Positions 19,793-29,449 of a DNA stretch of 64,000 bases are shown here, one piece after another; position 1 is the first letter of the stretch, and every line of letters begins with the position of its first letter. Source of the stretch: Streptomyces sp. SUK 48 (GTDB lineage Bacteria; Actinomycetota; Actinomycetes; Streptomycetales; Streptomycetaceae); NCBI RefSeq assembly GCF_009650765.1, contig NZ_CP045740.1, positions 5,370,001-5,434,000 on the forward strand, given 5' to 3'. Made by a program: the position numbers and the translations under genes. The notes under the pieces are model-generated. The model was not told the DNA's origin, searched no databases, and saw only the letters and a program-made list of their open reading frames with translations.

Positions 19793-22279
19793 CTACACCC
19801 ACGTCCGGGGGCGGTAACGGTTGGCCCGTTCCACCAGTTCGTTCCTCTCCTGGCCGCCGGGGGCCAGCCGGGCCAGCGTGCGGTAGGCGCGTTCCAGGCC
19901 GAAGCGCAGGCCGCGCTCGTCCAGTCCGCTGCCCAGCAGCACCCGCCCGCCGAAAGCCGTCCGGACGGTGTTCCGGTCCCCGGAGAGTATCCAGTCCAGC
20001 GCACAGCCGAGCACTTCCGCCGACAGCACCTCGCGCCGCGCCGGATCGAGCCCGTACGCCTTAAGCGCCTCGACCTGCCCGGCGGCGGCGGTCAGATCCT
20101 CCAGGAACGGTACGTCACCCGCGACCGCGGTGCGCCCCCTGAGCCGCGCCCGGACGGCGGCGACCCGGGCGGCCGTGTAGTGGATGGACGACTCCGGCAC
20201 CGACTCCAGCGTGCGCACCGCGCCCTGCCGGTCCCCGGCGGCGAGCCGCACCCGGGCGAGCCCGAACGCCGCGCTCACATGACTGGGATCGGTCGTCCAC
20301 ACCAGGTGGTAGTAGTCGGCCGCGTTGTCCAGCTGGCCCAGCACCTCGGCGCAGGCGCCGAGCGCCAGCTTGGGCGCGGCCTCGCCGGGGAAGGCGTCGT
20401 AGATCGCGTCGAAGGCGAGCGCGGCGCCCTCGAAGTCGCCGGTGACCAGCGCGGCCAGGCCCCGGTACCAGACCACCCGCCAGTCCTCGGGCCGCTCCTC
20501 GTCCAGCGCGGCGAGCACGGACAGGGCGCTGTAGTGGTCCCCGGTCTCCAGCCGCGCCCGCACCTGCCGCAGCCGTGTCTCCACGCTCTGCGCGGGCACC
20601 GCCGCCAGCGCCCCGAGCAGCTCCCCGGGCGCGGAGGTCACGAGGCCCGCGAGGAACCCGGCGTTGGGGTCGCCCGCGTCCACCAGGGGCACGGGCAGCG
20701 CGAGGGCGGCGGCGGGGAAGTCGAGCGGCCGGACCAGGGCGGACGCCGAGGGGGCCGGCGCGGGGGCGGCGGTCCGCCGGCCGCGCGCCGGGAGCTCCCG
20801 CGCCCCCAGCCGCGACACGTGCCCGGCCAGCAGGGGGAACAACTCCGTGTCGGTGACCCGCACTTCGGGCCCGAACAGGGTCGACAGGGCCGGCCGCGCC
20901 TGCCCGCTCTGGAGGGCCACGACCTCCCGCAGCACCCCCGTCAGCTGCTCCGCCATCTCCTGCGCGGAGCCGAAGCGGCGGGCCGGGTCGGGGTCGGTGG
21001 CGCGCACCAGGAGGCGGTAGAAGGACTCGTAGCGGCGGAAGACCTCTATGGTCTCCGGGTCCGGCAGCGCGTCGGCGTAGACGTGGGTGTAGCCCTGGAA
21101 GTCGAAGGTCAGCACGGCGAGGGTGCGGCCCACGGTGTACAGGTCGCTCGCCACCGAGGGGCCGACCTCGGCGACCTCGGGGGCCTGGTAGCCGACCGTG
21201 CCGTAGATCGCGGACTCGTCGTCGTCCATGCGGCGCACCGCGCCCATGTCGATCAGCTTGAGCTGGTCCTCGGTCTGGATGGCGTTGTCGACCTTGAAGT
21301 CGCAGTACAGCAGATTGCGGCTGTGCAGATGGCCGAGCGCCTCCAGCGCCTCGATGCCGTAGGCGCACGCCTGCTCCACCGGCAGCGGATCGCGTCTGCC
21401 CTCCGGGGTGCGGCGGGCGTTGGCGATCTCCTTGAGGGACTTGCCGCCGACGTACTCCATGACGATGTAGCCGTCGAGGGAGCCGGTGCGCTGGTCCAGG
21501 TGCTCCACGAAGTTGTAGATCCGCACGATGTTGGCGTGCTCGATCTCCGCGAGGAAGCGCCGCTCGGAGATCGCGGCGGCCATCGCGTCCTGGTCGCCGG
21601 TGTCCAGCAGGCCCTTGAGCACCACCCAGCGGTCGGAGACGGCCCGGTCCACGGCGAGGTAGACCCAGCCCAGACCGCCGTGCGCGAGGCAGCCCGCGAC
21701 CTCGTACTGGCCGTGCACGATGTCCCCGGCCTTCAGCTTGGGCACGAAGGAGTACGGGTGGCCGCACTTGGTGCAGAACCCCTCGGTGCGCCCCGGCCGT
21801 TCGCCCCGGGCCCGGCCGACCGGCGCCCCGCAGTCCGAGCGGGAGCAGAACCGTTTGCGTTCGGGCACCTCGGGGTTGTCGAGGACCATGCTGTGCGGGT
21901 CGGGCCGCGGCACCTGCGGCACGTCCACCAGGCCCGCGCCGAGCCGGCCGCGTGCCGAGGGTGCCGAGGCGGAGCCGGAGCTGCGCACCGACACCGAGCG
22001 GGCGGTGGCGGCGCCGCCCGACAGGGACCGGGAGAGCCGCCCGGACACCGAGCGCCGCGACCTGGACGACTGCGAGGAGGTGCGCGCGCTGCGGGCGCTG
22101 CCGGACCCCCGGCTCTCGGCGGCGCCCCGGGTCAGCCCGGTGGGCGGCGAGCCGACCAGTCCGGTCGCCGACACCACGGGCGCCAGGCCACAGGTGTCGC
22201 AGTACAGCTCGCCGCCGCCGACGTCCTCGTACGACCCCTCGCAGCCCGGCCGCTGACAGGCCCGCCCGGCCCCGCTCAT
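19793..22279 (-). CDS. pknG: serine/threonine protein kinase PknG
   Basis: An 828-residue PknG orthologue. It has an N-terminal zinc ribbon and disordered Ser/Arg region, then the rubredoxin-like domain (CSRSDCG...CTKCGHPYSF, about 195-225), the kinase domain beginning KAGDIVHGQYEV with AHGGLGWVYLA, ATP-binding lysine in VVLKGL, EYVGG hinge, YCDFKVDN catalytic loop and LIDMGAV, and a C-terminal TPR region. The catalytic loop lacks the HRD arginine, as in mycobacterial PknG. The start overlaps the preceding stop (TGATG). In mycobacteria PknG acts with GlnH and GlnX to adjust glutamate metabolism; both partners are encoded upstream here. Confidence 0.92.
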   Translation of the reverse strand: MSGAGRACQRPGCEGSYEDVGGGELYCDTCGLAPVVSATGLVGSPPTGLTRGAAESRGSGSARSARTSSQSSRSRRSVSGRLSRSLSGGAATARSVSVRSSGSASAPSARGRLGAGLVDVPQVPRPDPHSMVLDNPEVPERKRFCSRSDCGAPVGRARGERPGRTEGFCTKCGHPYSFVPKLKAGDIVHGQYEVAGCLAHGGLGWVYLAVDRAVSDRWVVLKGLLDTGDQDAMAAAISERRFLAEIEHANIVRIYNFVEHLDQRTGSLDGYIVMEYVGGKSLKEIANARRTPEGRRDPLPVEQACAYGIEALEALGHLHSRNLLYCDFKVDNAIQTEDQLKLIDMGAVRRMDDDESAIYGTVGYQAPEVAEVGPSVASDLYTVGRTLAVLTFDFQGYTHVYADALPDPETIEVFRRYESFYRLLVRATDPDPARRFGSAQEMAEQLTGVLREVVALQSGQARPALSTLFGPEVRVTDTELFPLLAGHVSRLGARELPARGRRTAAPAPAPSASALVRPLDFPAAALALPVPLVDAGDPNAGFLAGLVTSAPGELLGALAAVPAQSVETRLRQVRARLETGDHYSALSVLAALDEERPEDWRVVWYRGLAALVTGDFEGAALAFDAIYDAFPGEAAPKLALGACAEVLGQLDNAADYYHLVWTTDPSHVSAAFGLARVRLAAGDRQGAVRTLESVPESSIHYTAARVAAVRARLRGRTAVAGDVPFLEDLTAAAGQVEALKAYGLDPARREVLSAEVLGCALDWILSGDRNTVRTAFGGRVLLGSGLDERGLRFGLERAYRTLARLAPGGQERNELVERANRYRPRTWV

Positions 22280-23550
22280 CACTGGTCCCCCTTACGGTCC
22301 TCGGGCGCGCCGTCCAGCAGTTCGGCCACCGCCCGCTGGTAGCGCAGTACCGCGCCCTCGGCCACCCGCAGATCGCAGGGCGCGCTCCACAGCATCCGCC
22401 GCGCGGCGTCGTACCGCTCCACCAGGAACGGGTCCTCGGCCAGGCCGTGCCGGGCCACCTTCGCCTTGTAGGCGTCGAGCCGGCCGCGCAGTTCGGCGCG
22501 GACCGCGAGCGGCGCGGTGACCGCGGTCAACTGCTCGCGGGCCCGCAGCAGTTCGTCCTCGGCCTTGTGTTCGAGGGACTCCAGCAGCGGGGACAGGCGG
22601 TGCCACTGGGCGCCCCGCCGGTACTCGGCCGCCGCCGCCAGCTGCTCCTGGAGCACGGTCGGCGGGCCATTGACCACCGGCACCTCGGTGGCGGCGATCT
22701 TCGCCAGCACCTCGCCGCGCGCGGTACGGGCCTCGGCGAGGGTGCGGTCGGCGCGCGAGAGGATGTCCCGGAGGCGGATCAGCCGGGCCTCGGCGTCCTG
22801 GCGCACCGTCAGCACCGCGTCGATCTCCCGGCGCACGTCCTCCAGGGCGCGCGCCTCGCGGTCGTACACCGTGGTGTCCGGGCGGCCTCCGCCGGGCGCC
22901 GAACTGCCCTGGGCGGGCACCCAGAAGGCGAGCGGGTCGCGGATCACGTCCTCGCGCAGCCGGGTCAGGGTGCGGGTGATCCGCTCCAGGTCGTCCCCGG
23001 CCGGGTGCTCGCCGGGGCGCACGCCGACGGAGTGCGCGAGCTGCCGGGTGCGCTGGAGCTCGGCGGCGAGCAGGTCGATCCGGGCCGGCAGCGCCGACCA
23101 GACCGTGTCGGCGGTGACGACCAGGTCCAGGCTGGTCGCGTACAGCTCGTTCATCCGGTCCACCAGCTCGGCCAGCGAGAAGCTCTCGCTGAGCCTGCCG
23201 GTGCCGGGCCCGGCGACCGCCACGGAGGTGCCGCGCAGCAGTTCGGTCAGCTCGGCCAGGTCCTCCCGGCTGGACCAGCGGCGCCGGGCGCGGATCTCAC
23301 GGGCGCCGCGCAGCGCGGCCGTATAGGCGTCGAAGTACGACCACAGCAGGGTGATCCGCGCCTCCGTGGCCTGCCAGCGCTCCTGGGTGACGCCGGACAG
23401 TTCGGCGCCCTCCAGGAGTCTGCGGCCCGCGTGGTCCTGGAGGGCGAGCAGCGAGGTCTCGATGGCCTCGTGCTCCTGGCCGAGCCGCGCCAGCGCACGG
23501 TCCACCTCGTCCCGGTCCATCACCGGCCCGGCGGGGTCCGTGACGCCCAT
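22279..23550 (-). CDS. coiled-coil protein of the PknG cluster
   Basis: A 423-residue, strongly alpha-helical, charged protein without signal peptide or membrane segment. It is mostly heptad-like Leu/Ala/Arg/Glu sequence (for example ARLGQEHEAIETSLLALQDH). It starts MGVTDPAGPVMDRDEVDRAL; a start at the second Met is possible. It is translationally coupled to pknG and follows glnH by 41 bp. I do not know a function; an adaptor between membrane sensor and kinase is a guess from position. Confidence 0.8.
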   Translation of the reverse strand: MGVTDPAGPVMDRDEVDRALARLGQEHEAIETSLLALQDHAGRRLLEGAELSGVTQERWQATEARITLLWSYFDAYTAALRGAREIRARRRWSSREDLAELTELLRGTSVAVAGPGTGRLSESFSLAELVDRMNELYATSLDLVVTADTVWSALPARIDLLAAELQRTRQLAHSVGVRPGEHPAGDDLERITRTLTRLREDVIRDPLAFWVPAQGSSAPGGGRPDTTVYDREARALEDVRREIDAVLTVRQDAEARLIRLRDILSRADRTLAEARTARGEVLAKIAATEVPVVNGPPTVLQEQLAAAAEYRRGAQWHRLSPLLESLEHKAEDELLRAREQLTAVTAPLAVRAELRGRLDAYKAKVARHGLAEDPFLVERYDAARRMLWSAPCDLRVAEGAVLRYQRAVAELLDGAPEDRKGDQ

Positions 23551-23591
23551 CGATCACCTCTCGCTTGCTGTGTGTTCCGGTCGGCCGTGGT

Positions 23592-24620
23592 TCAGCTGGT
23601 GCGCAGATACCGCGGTGCCGGCGGCCTGGACGCCGAGGAGTCCTTGCCCAGTGTGGCCGACAGCCATGTGTCGTACGACGCCTGCCAGCCGCTCGTGCGG
23701 TAGGCGACCAGGACCCGGTTGACCCGGCGCACCAGATCGGAGGCGTCCTTCTTCATCGCCACTCCGTAGTACTCGGTCGTGAACGGCGCGCCCTTGAGTT
23801 CCACGGTCGGGTCCTGCGCGGCCTGGCTCGCGGCGAGGGCGCCGTCGGTGACCACCGCGTCCACCTCGCCGAGCTGGAGCCGCACCAGGCAGTCCAGCTG
23901 GTTGGGCACGGTGGTGGAGAGGTCGGTGGAGGCGGGCAGCGTCCCGGCCTTCTTGTCGGCGGCCAGCTTCGCGTACCCGGTCGAACCGGTGGCCGTGCAC
24001 ACCTCCTTGTGCGCCAGGGTGTCGTCGTACCCGGTGATCGGGGACGACTTGGGGGCGAGGACCTGCTGCCCGGTCTTGAAGTACGGCGCCGAGAAGGCGA
24101 CTTGCCCGAGCCGCTCGCAGGTGATCGTCATCGTGCGCACCACCATGTCCACCCGGCCGTCCTGGATCGCCGCGATGCGCTGGTTGGTCGGTATCGCCTT
24201 GAACTGGACCGCGTCCGGGTCGCCGAGGATGTCCTTGGCGATGCGGTGCACCAGGTCGATGTCGAAGCCCTCCAGCTGGGCGCCCTCGGTGTTGGGGTTG
24301 CGGTAGCCCCAGCGGTAGCTGTTCTGGTCGACGCCGACGATCAGCTTGCGCCGGGCGCCCGCGCGGGCCTTGATGGCGTCGACGGCCGGACCGTCCGCGC
24401 CGGACGGGGCGAGGGTCTGCGCCTGCGCCTCGGAGTCCTGGCAGGACCCGGCGCGCACCTGGCTGCCCTCGGCGAGCTGCTGCCCGGCCCGGTCCGGGGC
24501 GGTGTGGTGGTGGTGCGCGATCTGCGTGCACGGCAGCAGCAGGACGAAGGCCAGCGCCAGGGCGCACAGGACCGCCATCGTGCCGACCCCGCCCCAGCCG
24601 CGCAGCCGGCTCGCGTCCAT
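23592..24620 (-). CDS. glnH: amino-acid-binding protein GlnH-like
   Basis: A periplasmic binding protein type 2 (about 342 residues) with an N-terminal hydrophobic anchor (MAVLCALALAFVLLLPC, possible weak lipobox) and the SBP_bac_3 pattern: KLIVGVDQNSYRWGY, LEGFDIDLVHRIAK, RVDMVVRTMTIT, VAFSAPYFKTGQ and YYGVAMKKD. The mycobacterial homologue senses aspartate/glutamate and works with GlnX, not with a transporter; no permease is present here either. ATG 24620 has AAGGGG upstream; the GTG at 24638 overlaps the glnX stop and is the alternative. Confidence 0.82.
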   Translation of the reverse strand: MDASRLRGWGGVGTMAVLCALALAFVLLLPCTQIAHHHHTAPDRAGQQLAEGSQVRAGSCQDSEAQAQTLAPSGADGPAVDAIKARAGARRKLIVGVDQNSYRWGYRNPNTEGAQLEGFDIDLVHRIAKDILGDPDAVQFKAIPTNQRIAAIQDGRVDMVVRTMTITCERLGQVAFSAPYFKTGQQVLAPKSSPITGYDDTLAHKEVCTATGSTGYAKLAADKKAGTLPASTDLSTTVPNQLDCLVRLQLGEVDAVVTDGALAASQAAQDPTVELKGAPFTTEYYGVAMKKDASDLVRRVNRVLVAYRTSGWQASYDTWLSATLGKDSSASRPPAPRYLRTS

Positions 24621-24634
24621 CGCCCCGCCCCTTC

Positions 24635-26104
24635 TCACCGGTACTCCGAAAGCCTGCGGCCGATCCCGGCGAGCGCGCCCGCCGCGCCGAGCACCGCGAG
24701 GGCGGCGGCGCCCACGGGCAGCCCGGTCATGGCGTCCCGTCCGTTCGCGGCGGCCCGCTGGAACTCGGCCTGCTCATGGCCTATCGCGCGGGCGAGGTCG
24801 CTGTCGACACCGTCGAAGCATTCGCCGGTGGTGCCCTGGGCACCGATCACCTTGTCCAGCGCCTGCTGGTAGTCGCCGTTGTCGTCCTCGGTGCGGGCCG
24901 CGCCGTGCCGCTGCTTCCACAGCGCGGCGCCGGCCTCGGCGGACTTCACGGGCGCGGTGCCGCCGGAGTCGTCGGCGAGCCGCTCCGCCCGGCCGAGGCC
25001 CTTGCCGAGCACGGTCATGTCCTTGTCGAAGTCGTAGGAGTACGTGTCGTACTGCTTGCCGTCGACCGTGACGGTCTCGGCGCCGCGCGCCACCAGGCTC
25101 AGGTTCTCGTTGCCCCGCGCCTTCAGGGAGGCGATGCGGGCGTCGTGCAGGACGGTCAGGGAGCGGATGCCGTGGTCGTAGGAGCCGGTCAGCTCGGAGC
25201 GCGCGACGGTGTGTCCGATGGTGAGCCACAGCAGGGCGACGACGGTGGCGCCGCCGGCCGCGACCAGGCCGTGGTTGAGGACGCGGTGGGTGCGCAGGTA
25301 GTCGCGGCGCTGGGCCCAGCCGAGCCCGGCCAGGGTGAGCACGCCGAGCGCGATGGCCGCCCAGGGGTACGGCGTCGCGTCCCCGTAGTCGGCGTCCAGG
25401 CGCGCGTTCTCCTTGGTGTAGAGGTCCTCCGCGGCCGGGAGCATCTGCGTCTGCATCTTCTCGTTGGCGTAGCGCAGATACGCGCCGCCGACCGGGTAGC
25501 CCTGCCGGTTGTAGGTGCGGGCCCGCTCCACGAGGCCCTTGTACTCGGGCAGCAGCCGGTTCAGCCGGGCGACGGTGGCCTCGGAGGCGCTGCCCGGTTC
25601 GGCGTTGGCGGCGGCCGTGACCAGGCCGGAGGCGGCCGCGCTGATGTCCTTCTCGTACCGGTCGCGGGTGGCCGCGGGTTCCTGGCCGCCCGCCAGGAAG
25701 CCGCTGGAGGCGGCGGTGTTGGCGTCCGCCAGCGAGCGGTAGATGTCGGCGGCGCCGGAGCTGAGCGGCTGGCTGCGGTGCAGCACGTCGTCCGCGGCGG
25801 CCGCGCGCTCGCTGCTCTGCCAGGCGGTGACCGCGCCGAACGCCACGACCAGCAGGGCGAGTACGGCACCGATGATGCGCAGCCGGCCCGGCTCGGTGGT
25901 CGAGGCGGCCCGCAGCCTCTCGGCGCCCTCGGCGAAGGCGGTCCGCCGGGAGTGCGGCCCCCGGGGCGGGTGCGGCGCGTGGGCCGGGTGCGGCGCGTGG
26001 GCCGGCGCCGGAGCGGGCGGGCCGGGCTGGACGGGGATGCCGGGGGCGGCGGGCACGGCGGAGCCCGCGGCCGGTGGTGCTGCGCTCTGCGGCGGGTGTG
26101 TCAC
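24635..26104 (-). CDS. glnX: GlnX-like transmembrane sensor protein
   Basis: A 489-residue membrane protein with a Pro/Ala/His-rich cytoplasmic N-terminus and four membrane segments (IIGAVLALLVVAFGAV; WAAIALGVLTLAGLGW; TVVALLWLTIGHTV; AALAVLGAAGALAGIG). Between TM1-2 and TM3-4 are helical extracytoplasmic regions of about 160 and 180 residues, the layout of mycobacterial GlnX, which passes the GlnH signal across the membrane to PknG. GTG 26104 follows a GGGGGAGGTCGA ribosome site. It is the first gene of the seven-gene cluster, so the promoter should lie in 26105-26305. Confidence 0.8.
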   Translation of the reverse strand: MTHPPQSAAPPAAGSAVPAAPGIPVQPGPPAPAPAHAPHPAHAPHPPRGPHSRRTAFAEGAERLRAASTTEPGRLRIIGAVLALLVVAFGAVTAWQSSERAAAADDVLHRSQPLSSGAADIYRSLADANTAASSGFLAGGQEPAATRDRYEKDISAAASGLVTAAANAEPGSASEATVARLNRLLPEYKGLVERARTYNRQGYPVGGAYLRYANEKMQTQMLPAAEDLYTKENARLDADYGDATPYPWAAIALGVLTLAGLGWAQRRDYLRTHRVLNHGLVAAGGATVVALLWLTIGHTVARSELTGSYDHGIRSLTVLHDARIASLKARGNENLSLVARGAETVTVDGKQYDTYSYDFDKDMTVLGKGLGRAERLADDSGGTAPVKSAEAGAALWKQRHGAARTEDDNGDYQQALDKVIGAQGTTGECFDGVDSDLARAIGHEQAEFQRAAANGRDAMTGLPVGAAALAVLGAAGALAGIGRRLSEYR

Positions 26105-26305
26105 TCGACCTCCCCCATGGTCATCCGTACGCAGCCAAGTATCGCCGTACGGACCGACATTCCGCACCGGGCTTCACCGGATCTTGTGCGCAGCTCAGGG
26201 TGCGCTGCCCCTATACACGCCGGGAGCAGGTGTTCGGTTCCTCGGGCCGGGGCGTGCGCCATGCCCCGGCCCGCCCCGGGGAACCCGCCTTTCCACAAGG
26301 CAAGT

Positions 26306-27292
26306 TCAGGGCGCCTCCCAGTACCTTCGCGCCCGCTCCCGCGCCCGCTCGGGCACCCCGAGCCGGTCCAGTCCGAGCAGGACGGCGCCGAGCACCGGAC
26401 GCGCGTTGACGACGTGTACGGCGGCCTCGGGGGCGCGGGCCGCGAGCCGGGCCCGGATGCCGTCGTCCAGCCGGGCGTGCCCGGCGGTCAGCACGCTCCC
26501 GCCGAGCAGCACCGGCACCGGTTCGTCCAGCAGCCCGAGGCGGGTCAGCGCGACCGTGGCCAGCACCGTCACCTCGTCCGCGAGCCGGTCCACGAGCGCC
26601 CGGGCCACCGGGTCGCCGCCGGCCGCCGTGGCGAACAGCACCGGGGCCAGCTCGCCCCGCCGCTCCGGCGCCAGGTGTTCCAGGTGCAGCGCCTCGATCA
26701 GCGCGTACATGGAGGGCAGCCCGAAGTGCGCGGGCAGGGTGTGCGCGAGGGCCGTCGCCTCGCCCCGGCCGTCCTCGGCCCGCGCGGCGCACCACAGCGC
26801 CTCCTCCGCGAGGCCCCAGCCGCCGCCCCAGTCGCCGGAGATCCGGCCGATCGCCGGGAAGCGCGCGGTACGGCCGTCGGGCCGCATCCCCACGCAGTTG
26901 ATGCCGGCGCCGCAGACCACCGCCACGCCCCGGGGTTCGGCGACGCCCGCGCGCAGGATCGCGAAGGTGTCGTTGCGCACCTCCACCGCGCCGCCCCAGC
27001 CGCGCGCGTGCATCGCGGCCGCCAACCGCTCCTCCTCCACCGGCAGATCGGCGTTGGCCAGGCACGCGGAGACCTGGGTGACCCGGTCCAGGCCCGCCTG
27101 CGCCAGTGCCCGCCGCACCGGCTCGGCGAGCGCGTCGAAGGCCGCCGTAACGCCGGTCGTCGGCGGCCGGAAGCCGCCGCCGCGCGCCGTGGCCAGCACC
27201 TCGCCGTCGGCGCCGACCACGGCCACGTCGGTCTTGCTGTTGCCCGCGTCGATGGCGAGCACGCTCGCTCTGTCGGTCGAGGTCAGGCCCAC
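26306..27292 (-). CDS. csnK: N-acetylglucosamine/glucosamine kinase (BadF/BcrA ATPase family)
   Basis: A 328-residue sugar kinase of the ASKHA fold: phosphate-1 motif LAIDAGNSKTDVAVV, VVCGAGINCVG, ISGDWGGGWGLAEEAL and a C-terminal PVLLGGSVLTAG. It phosphorylates the amino sugar released by the GH4 enzyme encoded just upstream, whose stop its GTG start overlaps. It is the last gene of a six-gene operon ordered as in S. coelicolor csnR-csnE-csnF-csnG-csnH-csnK. Symbol by order and family. Confidence 0.82.
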   Translation of the reverse strand: MGLTSTDRASVLAIDAGNSKTDVAVVGADGEVLATARGGGFRPPTTGVTAAFDALAEPVRRALAQAGLDRVTQVSACLANADLPVEEERLAAAMHARGWGGAVEVRNDTFAILRAGVAEPRGVAVVCGAGINCVGMRPDGRTARFPAIGRISGDWGGGWGLAEEALWCAARAEDGRGEATALAHTLPAHFGLPSMYALIEALHLEHLAPERRGELAPVLFATAAGGDPVARALVDRLADEVTVLATVALTRLGLLDEPVPVLLGGSVLTAGHARLDDGIRARLAARAPEAAVHVVNARPVLGAVLLGLDRLGVPERARERARRYWEAP

Positions 27293-28548
27293 GCGAGATG
27301 CTCCCGGTTGTGTGCGATCAGTCGGTCGGTCAGGGTCTCGGCGTACTCGAACTGGCCGATCAGCGGGTGTGCGAGCAGGGCGCGGAAGACCCGGTCCCGG
27401 CCGCCGCGCAGGGCGGCCTCCAGGGCCAGCTCCTCGTACGCCGTCACGTTCGCGATCAGGCCCGCGTACAGCGGGTCCACCTCGGGCACCGGCAGGGGCG
27501 CGGGACCGGCCGGGCCGACCGCCGCCTGCACCTCGATCACGGCGTCGTCGGCGAGGAAGGGCAGCGTGCCCTGGTTGAGCGTGTTCACCACCTGGTACGG
27601 GCTGCCCGCTCCGGTGAGCAGCGCGGCCGCCAGGTCCACCGCGGCCTCCGAGTAGTAGGCCCCGCCGCGCTGGGCGAGCAGCGCCGGCTTCTCGTCCAGG
27701 GCCGGATCGCCGTACATCGCCAGCAGCTCCCGCTCCATCCGCGCCACCTCCTCGGCCCGCGAGGGTTTGGTGCGCAGTTCCCGGACGACCTCGTCGTGGG
27801 CGTAGAAGTAGCGCAGGTAGTACGAGGGGACGACGCCGAGCCGGTCCAGGAGGGGGCGCGGCAGGCGCAGGTCGTCGGCGATGGCGTCGCCGTGCTCGGC
27901 GAGCAGTTTCGGCAGCACGTTCTCGCCCTCGGGCCCGCCGAGCCGTACCGCGGTCTCCCAGGTGAGGTGGTTGAGCCCCACGTGCGCGAGGTGCACGTCC
28001 CGCGCGCTCACCCCGAGGCGGTCGGCGAACTTGCGCTGGAGGCCGATCGCCACGTTGCACAGGCCGACCGCGCGGTGGCCCGCGTGCAGCAGGGCGCGGG
28101 TGACGATGCCGACCGGGTTGGTGAAGTCGATGATCCAGGCGCGCGGATTGGTACGGCGCACCCGCTCGGCGATGTCCAGCACCACCGGTACGGTGCGCAG
28201 CGCCTTGGCGAGGCCGCCCGCGCCGGTGGTCTCCTGGCCGACGCAGCCGCACTCCAGCGGCCAGGTCTCGTCCTGCCGCCGGGCCGCCTGGCCGCCGACG
28301 CGCAGCTGGAGCAGCACCGCGTCGGCGCCGTCGATGCCCGCGTCCAGGTCGGCGGTGGTCACGACCCGGCCGCCGTGCCCCTGCCTGGCGAAGATCCGCC
28401 GGGCCAGTCCGCCCACCAGTTCCAGGCGTTCGGCGTCCGGGTCCACCAGGACCAGTTCCTCGACGGGCAGGGTGTCCCTGAGCCGGGCGAAGCCGTCGAC
28501 GAGTTCGGGGGTGTAGGTCGAGCCGCCGCCGACCACGGTGAGTTTCAT
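27283..28548 (-). CDS. csnH: family 4 glycoside hydrolase (6-phospho-beta-glycosidase type)
   Basis: A 421-residue GH4 enzyme with an N-terminal NAD-binding motif ([18 protein letters not shown]), LRVGG, CNVAIG (catalytic metal-binding cysteine in CNVPIG-like motif), VGLNHLTW with metal-binding histidine, and a [12 protein letters not shown] tail motif. GH4 enzymes use NAD+ and Mn2+ in a redox elimination mechanism. In the csn operon it should split imported glucosamine oligosaccharides. It lies 7 bp downstream of the permease gene csnG. Confidence 0.85.
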   Translation of the reverse strand: MKLTVVGGGSTYTPELVDGFARLRDTLPVEELVLVDPDAERLELVGGLARRIFARQGHGGRVVTTADLDAGIDGADAVLLQLRVGGQAARRQDETWPLECGCVGQETTGAGGLAKALRTVPVVLDIAERVRRTNPRAWIIDFTNPVGIVTRALLHAGHRAVGLCNVAIGLQRKFADRLGVSARDVHLAHVGLNHLTWETAVRLGGPEGENVLPKLLAEHGDAIADDLRLPRPLLDRLGVVPSYYLRYFYAHDEVVRELRTKPSRAEEVARMERELLAMYGDPALDEKPALLAQRGGAYYSEAAVDLAAALLTGAGSPYQVVNTLNQGTLPFLADDAVIEVQAAVGPAGPAPLPVPEVDPLYAGLIANVTAYEELALEAALRGGRDRVFRALLAHPLIGQFEYAETLTDRLIAHNREHLAWA

Positions 28549-28555
28549 ACAGAGA

Positions 28556-29449
28556 TCAACCCTTTACTCCGGTGAGCGTGACGCCTTCGACGAATGCCTT
28601 CTGGGCGAAGAAGAACACGACGATCACGGGGGCCATGACCAGCACCGTCGCGGCCATGGTGAGGTTCCAGTCGGTGTGGTGCGCGCCCTTGAAGGACTCC
28701 AGGCCGTAACTCAGCGTCCAGGCGCCGGGGTTCTCGGAGGCGTAGATCTGGGGGCCGAAGTAGTCGTTCCAGGCGTTGAAGAACTGGAAGAGGGCCACGG
28801 CGGCGATGCCGGGCTTCGCCATCGGCAGCACGACCCGGACGAGGGTGCGCAGTTCGCCGCAGCCGTCCACCCGGGCGGCGTCGACGTACTCGTCCGGGAT
28901 CGTCGTCAGGAACTGGCGCAGCAGGAAGATGGAGAACGCGTCGCCGAACGCCATCGGGACGATCAGCGGCCACAGCGTCCCGGACAGGCCCAGCTGTTTC
29001 GCCCAGAAGAGGTACATCGGGATGACGACGACCTGCGGGGGCAGCATCATCATCGAGATCACCAGCATCAGGGCCAGACTGCGGCCCCGGAAGCGGAACT
29101 TGGCGAGCGCGTAGGCCACCGGGACCGAGGACACCACGGTCAGTACGGTGCCGAGGCCGGCGTAGAGCAGGGTGTTGCGCCACCAGGTGAGGAAGCCGGG
29201 CGTGTCGAAGACCTTGCGGTAGTTGGCCCACTCCCAGGTGCCCGGGACCAGGTCCCGGCTCAGTGCCTGGCTGTCGCTCATCAGCGAGGTCAGCAGCACG
29301 AACACGAAGGGCAGCACGAAGAAGAGCGCGGCGGCGACGCCCAGGGAGTGCACCGCGATCCACCGGAGCAGCTCCTTGCGGCGGGCGGTGCGTCTGGCGG
29401 GTGCGCAGGACGGCGTCGACTCGGCCGGTGTGGCGAGCACTTGGGTCAT
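28556..29449 (-). CDS. csnG: sugar ABC transporter permease (MalG type)
   Basis: A 297-residue permease with six membrane segments and the EAA loop near residue 195 (EYVDAARVDGCGELRTLVRVVLPMAKPGI). It forms the channel with csnF, whose stop it overlaps by four bases (ATGA). No ATPase gene is in the operon; in Streptomyces such sugar transporters share the ATPase MsiK encoded elsewhere. Confidence 0.88.
   Translation of the reverse strand: MTQVLATPAESTPSCAPARRTARRKELLRWIAVHSLGVAAALFFVLPFVFVLLTSLMSDSQALSRDLVPGTWEWANYRKVFDTPGFLTWWRNTLLYAGLGTVLTVVSSVPVAYALAKFRFRGRSLALMLVISMMMLPPQVVVIPMYLFWAKQLGLSGTLWPLIVPMAFGDAFSIFLLRQFLTTIPDEYVDAARVDGCGELRTLVRVVLPMAKPGIAAVALFQFFNAWNDYFGPQIYASENPGAWTLSYGLESFKGAHHTDWNLTMAATVLVMAPVIVVFFFAQKAFVEGVTLTGVKG

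Noticed and set aside
26306..28252. Single 648-codon frame covering the kinase and half of the GH4 gene
   Set aside because: Only the part from GTG 27292 has sugar-kinase character. The upstream part is the out-of-frame shadow of csnH.
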